DNA from: Nitrospira sp. UBA5699
Lineage (GTDB): Bacteria; Nitrospirota; Nitrospiria; Nitrospirales; Nitrospiraceae
Assembly (NCBI GenBank): GCA_002420105.1
Contig: DIHJ01000085.1
Span: 1-19,705, forward strand
Length of the DNA: 19,705 nt
Reading direction: 5' to 3'
Shown: positions 14,283-19,705 of the stretch, in pieces
Layout of the letters: every line of letters starts with the position of its first letter
Numbering within the stretch: the first letter of the stretch is position 1
Notes under the pieces: generated by a model
Database searches by the model: none
What the model saw: only the letters and a program-made list of their open reading frames with translations
What the model was told of the DNA's origin: nothing
Program-made: the position numbers and the translations under genes

Positions 14283-15287
14283 CTACCGGTCGCGGGTCAC
14301 CATGTAATCTGCGGCCACTGAGAGGGCCCGTTTGGCCGTGCTGTCTTCGAACAAATCCAAATCCCGTTTGGCGGCGGCGACATACGCCTGCGCCCGGTTC
14401 AGCGCGTAGGCGATGGAGCCGTACTGTTCCATCAGGCGGATCAAGCGCTGCAACTCTTCATCGGTGAGCGTGCGGGTCTCCATCCGGTCCTTGATCATCT
14501 GCCGGTCGGCATCGGAGCAATGGTGGAGCAGGTGGAGGAGCGGCAGCGTCGCTTTGCCCTGGCGAAGATCCTGGCCGATGGTCTTTCCCAGCGATTTCCC
14601 GTTGGCCGTGTAATCGAGGGTGTCGTCGGCGACCTGGAAGGCGATCCCGATGTGCTGGCCGAACCGGAAGAGCGCGTCCTGTTGCGCCTCCGGGGCCTCG
14701 GCGAGGATCGCGCCCATCCGGCAGGCGGCGGCGATGAGCCCCGCCGTCTTATGTTCCACGATCTTGATATAGTCGGTTTCCGGCATGGCCGGGTTGCCGT
14801 TGTAGTAGAGTTGGAGGACTTCGCCTTCCGCCATCTTCTTGCAGGCCTCGGCGAGCACTTCGTTGATGCCCTGGCTGCGGAACTCCACCACCTGGCACAT
14901 CGCTTTCGAGTAGAGATAATCCCCGACCAGGATGCTGATCTGATTTCCCCAGACTTTTCGGGCGGTTCGACGGCCCCGGCGGATCTCGGCGTCGTCCACG
15001 ACGTCGTCGTGCAGCAGCGTGGCCGTATGGATGAACTCCACGAGGCTGCCGAGCTGATGGTGATCGCGGCCGGCATAGCCGCAGAGACGGGCGCTGAGCA
15101 GGAGCAGCAGGGGTCTGACGCGTTTGCCGCCGCTGTTGAGGATATGCGCGGCGACCGTGTTGACGAGGGTGACGCTCGAGTTCAGATTCTTGCGGACCTG
15201 GTCCTCGACGCCGTCGAGTTCATGACGGTAGGCATCCCACACGTCCGCCATGCTGTGAATGGTTGAAGTGACAGGACCGTGTGGCAT
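14283..15287 (-). CDS. Polyprenyl diphosphate synthase (long-chain trans type)
   Basis: This enzyme condenses isopentenyl diphosphate units onto an allylic primer to make the isoprenoid side chain of the respiratory quinone. The 334-residue all-helical protein shows GGKRVRP (53-59), a first aspartate-rich motif DDVVD (94-98), second motif DDTLD (221-225) and HKTAGL (179-184). The residue five before the first motif is Ala (A89), as in long-chain (about C40 and above) rather than farnesyl or geranylgeranyl synthases. The ATG at 15287 is chosen because a promoter-like -10 box ends seven bases before it (possible leaderless message). An ATG at 15251 would give 322 residues, nearer the family length, and cannot be excluded. 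Neither has a Shine-Dalgarno. Confidence 0.92.
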   Translation of the reverse strand: MPHGPVTSTIHSMADVWDAYRHELDGVEDQVRKNLNSSVTLVNTVAAHILNSGGKRVRPLLLLLSARLCGYAGRDHHQLGSLVEFIHTATLLHDDVVDDAEIRRGRRTARKVWGNQISILVGDYLYSKAMCQVVEFRSQGINEVLAEACKKMAEGEVLQLYYNGNPAMPETDYIKIVEHKTAGLIAAACRMGAILAEAPEAQQDALFRFGQHIGIAFQVADDTLDYTANGKSLGKTIGQDLRQGKATLPLLHLLHHCSDADRQMIKDRMETRTLTDEELQRLIRLMEQYGSIAYALNRAQAYVAAAKRDLDLFEDSTAKRALSVAADYMVTRDR

Positions 15288-15294
15288 GCGGCGG

Positions 15295-15324
15295 ATGGTA
15301 GGGCAGAGGGGGAAACAAAGTCAA
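15295..15324 (-). promoter_or_regulatory. Sigma70-type promoter for the prenyl synthase gene
   Basis: On the minus strand, TTGACT (15324-15319), an 18-base spacer and TACCAT (15300-15295) form a good housekeeping promoter. The predicted start falls at about 15288, touching the ATG at 15287. The downstream DUF1015 and regulator genes on the same strand may be expressed from it. Confidence 0.55.
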
Positions 15325-15340
15325 GGGAACGGCGCGGAAA

Positions 15341-15380
15341 AAGGCGGCTATCTCCTCGGCTTGACAGGAGATTCAGCCTT
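15341..15380. promoter_or_regulatory. Inverted repeat between the two divergent promoters
   Basis: The arms AAGGC (15341-15345) plus ATCTCCT (15350-15356) and AGGAGAT (15366-15372) plus GCCTT (15376-15380) form a two-part inverted repeat around a 9-base centre. It overlaps the -35 box of the gltB promoter and lies about 17 bases from the -35 box of the divergent promoter. This placement suits a repressor or nitrogen-status operator. The binding protein is unknown. Confidence 0.4.
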
Positions 15381-15390
15381 CTATTAATCT
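15361..15390 (+). promoter_or_regulatory. Sigma70-type promoter of gltB
   Basis: A perfect TTGACA (15361-15366), an 18-base spacer and TAATCT (15385-15390) point at gltB. The start would be near 15397, giving a leader of about 110 nt before the ATG at 15507. An inverted repeat overlaps the -35 box. Confidence 0.55.
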
Positions 15391-15472
15391 GAGCCACGAA
15401 TTTGAAACGGATATCGCCTCGAGAGTAACGGGAGTCCGCGTTCCTGATCCCTCTCAGCAGGGCCTCTGTCCA

Positions 15473-15494
15473 GCAGGAAAAGACCTGCCTTTTT
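15473..15494 (+). terminator. Attenuator-like hairpin and T-run in the gltB leader
   Basis: GCAGG (15473-15477) and CCTGC (15484-15488) form a 5-bp GC stem with loop AAAAGA, followed by CTTTTT. It ends 13 bases before the gltB ATG. A second GCAGG at 15457-15461 could compete for the same CCTGC, and a larger hairpin (15421-15455, GAGA/TCTC and GGGA/TCCC with a bulge) precedes it. The stem is short, so termination would be inefficient. Confidence 0.3.
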
Positions 15495-15506
15495 CACGAG
15501 ATACGC

Positions 15507-18500
15507 ATGATGGAACTCCCAGGGCTTCCACCGAAGCAAGGGCTCTACGACCCTCGACACGAGAAAGACGCGTGCGGCATCGGCTTTGTCGTCAACATCA
15601 AAGGCCAGAAATCGCATGACATCGTCCGTCAGGGCCTTCAGGTACTCGAAAACCTGACCCACCGGGGTGCGCAGGGGTGCGACCCCTGCACCGGCGACGG
15701 CGCCGGGATTCTTCTTCAAGTTCCCCACGAGTTTTTGAAGCGGGCCGCGGGCGACGCGGGCGTCGCGCTTCCGGGCGCCGGCGAGTACGGGGTCGGGCAG
15801 CTGTTCCTTCCCCCGAACCAGGCGGCGCGTCAGCAGTGCGAGAAGCTCTTCGCCGCGATCATCGAGGAGGAAGGCGCGCGCCTGCTCGGCTGGCGGGACG
15901 TGCCGGTCAAGAGCGATACGATCGGGGTGCAGGCCCGCAAGACCGAGCCCTTCATGCGGCAGGTCTTCATTGCGCGCGACGTCCTGAACGAAGCCCAGTT
16001 CGAACGGAAGCTCTACGTCATCCGGAAACGGATCGAAAAGGCCGTCAAGGAATCGGCGATTCAAGGGCGTGAATACTTCTACATCCCGAGCCTGTCGGCC
16101 AACACGATCGTCTACAAGGGCCTGCTGCTTCCGCACCAGATGGCGGCCTATTACCAGGACCTGACCGACGCCAGCATGGTGAGCGCGCTGGCGCTGGTGC
16201 ACTCGCGCTTCAGCACCAATACGTTTCCGACCTGGCCGCTGGCCCACCCCTATCGCCACGTCTGCCACAACGGTGAAATCAACACGCTGAAGGGCAACGT
16301 CAATTGGATGAAAGCCCGCCAGGGGCGCCTCCATTCGGAATTGTTCGGGAAGGACATGGAGAAACTCTTCCCGATCGTGTCCGAAAATCAGAGCGACTCG
16401 GCCTGCCTCGACAACGCCCTCGAGTTCCTCCTTCTGGGCGGCCGCTCGCTGCCGCACGCGATGATGATGCTGATTCCGGAACCCTGGGTGGCCAATCCGC
16501 AGATGGATCTGGATCGCCGCGGGTTCTATCAGTATCACGCCGCCATGATGGAACCGTGGGACGGCCCCGCCGCCGTCTGCTTCACCGACGGCAGGATGAT
16601 CGGCGCGACACTGGACCGGAACGGGCTGCGTCCCTGCCGCTATCAGGTGACGACGGACGGCGTCGTGGTGCTCGCGTCGGAAGCCGGCGTGCTGCCCGCG
16701 GACCCCAAGGACATCCGCCTGAAGGGCCGGCTCCAGCCGGGCCGCATGTTCCTCGTCGATACGGTGCAGGGCCGCATCATCGACGACGAAGAGATCAAGG
16801 CCGACATCGTCGGTCGCAAGCCCTACCGCAGCTGGGTCACGCAATACGGCGTCTCGCTCGACGAGCTGCCGGAACCGTTGAACGTCCCGCAGCCGGACCA
16901 TCCGACGATCCGCCAGCGGCAACAGGCGTTCGGCTACACGGTCGAAGAGCTCAAGATGGTCATCACGCCGATGATCGTGACCGGCGAAGAGGCGGTGTCG
17001 TCGATGGGCACCGATACGCCGCTCGCCGTGTTGTCGGACCGGCCGCAGCTGCTCTTCAAGTATTTCAAGCAGCTCTTCGCGCAGGTGACGAATCCGCCGA
17101 TCGATCCGATCCGCGAGCAGCTCGTCATGTCGCTGGTGACGAACATCGGACCGAAGCCCAACCTGATGGAGGAGTCGCCGGAATCCTGCCGCCGCATCAA
17201 GGTGCAGCAGCCGATTTTGACGAACGCCGACCTGCAAAAGATCCGCGGGATCTCCGACCCGAATTTCAAGAGCCAGACGCTGCGCATGCTCTTCCGCGTG
17301 GCCGAAGGGCCGGACGGGCTCGGCGCCGCGGTCGACGACATGTGCCGGCAGGCTTCGCAGGCGATCAAAGAGGGCTACAAGTTCCTGATCCTCAGCGACC
17401 GCGGCGTCAACGAGGAATGGGCGCCGATCCCGAGCCTGCTCGGCATTTCGGCGATCCACCATCACCTCGTGCGCGAATGCACCAGAACCGAAGTCGGCCT
17501 GATCCTGGAGACCGGCGAACCGCGGGACGTGCATCATTTCGCCTGCCTGATCGGCTACGGCGCCGGCACGATCAATCCCTATCTCGTGTTCGAATCGCTC
17601 GTGGACATGGAACGCGACAACTATCTGCCGGAGGGCCTCGACGCGCAGACGGCGGAAGGCAAATTCATCAAGGCGATCAACAAGGGGCTGCTCAAGATCT
17701 TCTCCAAGATGGGCATCTCGACCGTGCAGTCGTACTGCGGCGCGCAGATCTTCGAGGCCATCGGACTCAATCACGAGCTCATCGACCGCTACTTCACCGG
17801 CACGCCCTCGCGCGTGGAAGGCGTCGGGATCCGCGAGATCGGCGAGGAGACGCTCCGGCGGCATCGCGTGGCGTACGAACCGGCGGCGATCCGCCAGCTC
17901 GACTTCGGCGGCGAGATCCACTACCGCATCCAGGGCGAACACCATAACTGGAATCCGGAGACCATCTATAAGCTGCAGCACGCCAGCCGGTCGAACGACC
18001 CCAAGACCTATGCCGAATTCGCGCAGCTCGTCAACGACGAGAGCAAGCGCCGGTCGAATCTGCGCGGCCTGCTCGACTTCAAGTTCGCGCCGACCCCGGT
18101 TCCGATCGAAGAGGTCGAGCCGGCGGGCGAGATCGTCAAGCGGTTCAACACCGGGGCCATGTCGTTCGGCTCGATCAGCAAGGAAGCGCACGAAACCCTC
18201 GCGATCGCGATGAACCGGCTCGGCGGCAAGAGCAACACCGGCGAAGGCGGCGAAGATCCCGAGCGGTTCATTCCGCTGCCGAACGGCGATTCCAAGAACA
18301 GCTACATCAAGCAGGTGGCGTCGGCGCGCTTCGGCGTGACCGCGCACTATCTCGTCAACGCGCGCGAGCTGCAAATCAAGATGGCGCAGGGCGCGAAACC
18401 GGGCGAGGGCGGGCAGCTGCCGGGGCACAAGGTCGATGAGAACATCGCGAAGTTCCGCTATGCCACCCCGGGCGTGCAGCTGATCTCTCCGCCGCCGCAC

Positions 18501-19705
18501 CACGACATCTATTCGATCGAAGACCTCGCGCAGTTGATCTTCGACCTGAAGAACTCCAATACGGACGCCGGGGTCTCCGTGAAGCTCGTCGCCGAAGTCG
18601 GCGTGGGTACCGTGGCGGCGGGCGTCGCCAAGGCCCATGCGGACAAAGTCCTCATCAGCGGCGATTCCGGCGGGACGGGCGCGTCGCCGCTGGCGTCCAT
18701 CAAGTATGCGGGCATCCCCTGGGAGCTGGGTCTGGCGGAGACGCACCAGACGCTCGTACTCAACGATCTGCGCGGCCGCATCCGCGTCGAAACCGACGGG
18801 CAATTGAAGACCGGCCGCGACGTGATCATCGCCACGCTGCTGGGCGCGGAGGAATACGGCTTCGCGACGGCGCCGCTGATCGTCGAAGGCTGCATCATGA
18901 TGCGCAAGTGCCATCTGAACACCTGCCCGGTCGGCATTGCCACGCAGGATCCGGAGCTGCGCAAGAAATTCAACGGCAAGCCCGAACACATCGTGAACTA
19001 TCTCTTCTTCGTCGCGGAGGAAGCGCGGCAGCTCATGGCCAAACTGGGCTTCCGCACGATCAACGAGATGGTCGGGCGCGTCGACAAACTCAAGATCACC
19101 AAAGCGGTCGATCATTGGAAGGCGAAGGGGCTGGACCTCACCCCGTTGCTCACGATGCCCGACGTCGGGCCGGACGTGGCCCGCTATTGCGTGCAGCAGC
19201 AGGACCACGGGCTGGCCGACATTCTCGACAACAAACTGGTCGAGCTGTGCAGGCAGGCCATCGACAACGGCGAGAAGGTCAAGTTGGAACTGCCGATCAA
19301 GAACGTGAACCGCACGACCGGCACGGTGCTCTCCAGCCGGGTCGCCAGGAAGTACGGGTTGGAGGGCTTGCCGGAAGACACGATCTCGATCAAGTTCAAC
19401 GGATCGGCCGGCCAGTCGTTCGGAGCCTTCCTGGCGAGAGGCATTACGCTGATCCTGGAAGGCGAGTCCAACGACTATATCGGCAAGGGACTGTCGGGCG
19501 GCAAGATCATCGTCTTCCCGCCCAAGAACGTGCTGTTCAATCCCGAAGACACCATTTTGATCGGCAACACGTCGCTGTATGGAGCGACCCAGGGCGAAGC
19601 CTATTTCTACGGCATGGCGGGCGAGCGATTCGCCGTCCGGAACAGCGGCGCGCGCGCCGTCGTCGAAGGCACGGGCGACCACGGCTGCGAGTACATGACC
19701 GGCGG
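15507..19705 (+). CDS. gltB: Glutamate synthase, large subunit (partial; 3' end beyond window)
   Basis: GltB makes glutamate from glutamine and 2-oxoglutarate, completing the GS-GOGAT route of ammonium assimilation. About 1,399 of an expected 1,500 or so residues are visible. The class II glutaminase domain starts at C23 (DACGIGF) after a short propeptide and includes HSRFSTNTFPTWPLAHP (from about 232) and CHNGEIN. The central domain and FMN-binding synthase domain follow, with TGEGGEDPER near 910 and AKPGEGGQLPGHKV. The [3Fe-4S] cysteines are C1129, C1135 and C1140 (CIMMRKCHLNTC). The C-terminal beta-helix domain has begun at the right edge. The frame is intact throughout. The start is ATG 15507, immediately followed by a second ATG; no strong Shine-Dalgarno is seen. 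The small subunit gene, if adjacent, lies beyond the window. Confidence 0.96.
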   Translation, partial: MMELPGLPPKQGLYDPRHEKDACGIGFVVNIKGQKSHDIVRQGLQVLENLTHRGAQGCDPCTGDGAGILLQVPHEFLKRAAGDAGVALPGAGEYGVGQLFLPPNQAARQQCEKLFAAIIEEEGARLLGWRDVPVKSDTIGVQARKTEPFMRQVFIARDVLNEAQFERKLYVIRKRIEKAVKESAIQGREYFYIPSLSANTIVYKGLLLPHQMAAYYQDLTDASMVSALALVHSRFSTNTFPTWPLAHPYRHVCHNGEINTLKGNVNWMKARQGRLHSELFGKDMEKLFPIVSENQSDSACLDNALEFLLLGGRSLPHAMMMLIPEPWVANPQMDLDRRGFYQYHAAMMEPWDGPAAVCFTDGRMIGATLDRNGLRPCRYQVTTDGVVVLASEAGVLPADPKDIRLKGRLQPGRMFLVDTVQGRIIDDEEIKADIVGRKPYRSWVTQYGVSLDELPEPLNVPQPDHPTIRQRQQAFGYTVEELKMVITPMIVTGEEAVSSMGTDTPLAVLSDRPQLLFKYFKQLFAQVTNPPIDPIREQLVMSLVTNIGPKPNLMEESPESCRRIKVQQPILTNADLQKIRGISDPNFKSQTLRMLFRVAEGPDGLGAAVDDMCRQASQAIKEGYKFLILSDRGVNEEWAPIPSLLGISAIHHHLVRECTRTEVGLILETGEPRDVHHFACLIGYGAGTINPYLVFESLVDMERDNYLPEGLDAQTAEGKFIKAINKGLLKIFSKMGISTVQSYCGAQIFEAIGLNHELIDRYFTGTPSRVEGVGIREIGEETLRRHRVAYEPAAIRQLDFGGEIHYRIQGEHHNWNPETIYKLQHASRSNDPKTYAEFAQLVNDESKRRSNLRGLLDFKFAPTPVPIEEVEPAGEIVKRFNTGAMSFGSISKEAHETLAIAMNRLGGKSNTGEGGEDPERFIPLPNGDSKNSYIKQVASARFGVTAHYLVNARELQIKMAQGAKPGEGGQLPGHKVDENIAKFRYATPGVQLISPPPHHDIYSIEDLAQLIFDLKNSNTDAGVSVKLVAEVGVGTVAAGVAKAHADKVLISGDSGGTGASPLASIKYAGIPWELGLAETHQTLVLNDLRGRIRVETDGQLKTGRDVIIATLLGAEEYGFATAPLIVEGCIMMRKCHLNTCPVGIATQDPELRKKFNGKPEHIVNYLFFVAEEARQLMAKLGFRTINEMVGRVDKLKITKAVDHWKAKGLDLTPLLTMPDVGPDVARYCVQQQDHGLADILDNKLVELCRQAIDNGEKVKLELPIKNVNRTTGTVLSSRVARKYGLEGLPEDTISIKFNGSAGQSFGAFLARGITLILEGESNDYIGKGLSGGKIIVFPPKNVLFNPEDTILIGNTSLYGATQGEAYFYGMAGERFAVRNSGARAVVEGTGDHGCEYMTG

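Noticed and set aside
15384..19682. Minus-strand open frame of 1432 codons
   Set aside because: It is exactly antisense and codon-aligned to gltB, whose catalytic, FMN and iron-sulfur motifs are all clear on the plus strand. The antisense product has low-complexity Arg/Asp/Val/His composition.

Overview
High-GC bacterial chromosome, probably from the phylum Nitrospirota (Nitrospira-like). This is inferred from the gene mix (NtrC-type regulators, GH57, DUF1015, AmgK/MurU, large GltB), the codon use, and a recurrent intergenic 'GGTNAGGGGCTAGGGG ... CCTCTTACCC' palindrome. No rRNA, tRNA, CRISPR array or insertion sequence was seen.

Left third (1-5482, all minus strand). A putative operon encodes an exporter-like ABC protein whose ATPase motifs are all degraded (3279-4955), a membrane PAS histidine kinase (1791-3188) and its sigma54-activating NtrC-type response regulator (436-1794; the last two overlap as GTGA). 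Upstream of the ABC gene lie a near-consensus sigma54 -24/-12 promoter (5026-5040) and, 150 bp further up, a perfect palindrome TGCAA-N3-TTGCA. The same layout recurs at the left edge: a weaker sigma54-like promoter (154-168) pointing off the window, preceded by two TGCAA-N3-TTGCA palindromes and one degenerate copy. I read this as a small sigma54 regulon, probably controlled by the regulator encoded between the two promoters. This is the most novel content of the window.

Middle (5483-11337). galT and a GH57 glycosidase/glucanotransferase lie on the minus strand (sugar and alpha-glucan metabolism). Divergently on the plus strand are a VanZ-like membrane protein and an AmgK-MurU pair (anomeric MurNAc/GlcNAc kinase plus nucleotidyltransferase), the cell-wall recycling shunt that bypasses de novo UDP-MurNAc synthesis.

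Right part (11327-19705). On the minus strand are a polyprenyl diphosphate synthase, a DUF1015 protein and a second, orphan NtrC-type regulator, which may be co-transcribed from a TTGACT-N18-TACCAT promoter. The orphan regulator overlaps murU tail-to-tail by 11 bp. Divergently, gltB (glutamate synthase large subunit) runs off the right end. Its promoter overlaps an inverted repeat, and its leader of about 110 nt holds a hairpin plus T-run.

Three intergenic palindromic repeats (6519-6582, 10478-10554, 12754-12840) belong to one family. Two genes (amgK and the prenyl synthase) have promoter-like -10 boxes so close to the ATG that leaderless mRNAs are plausible.
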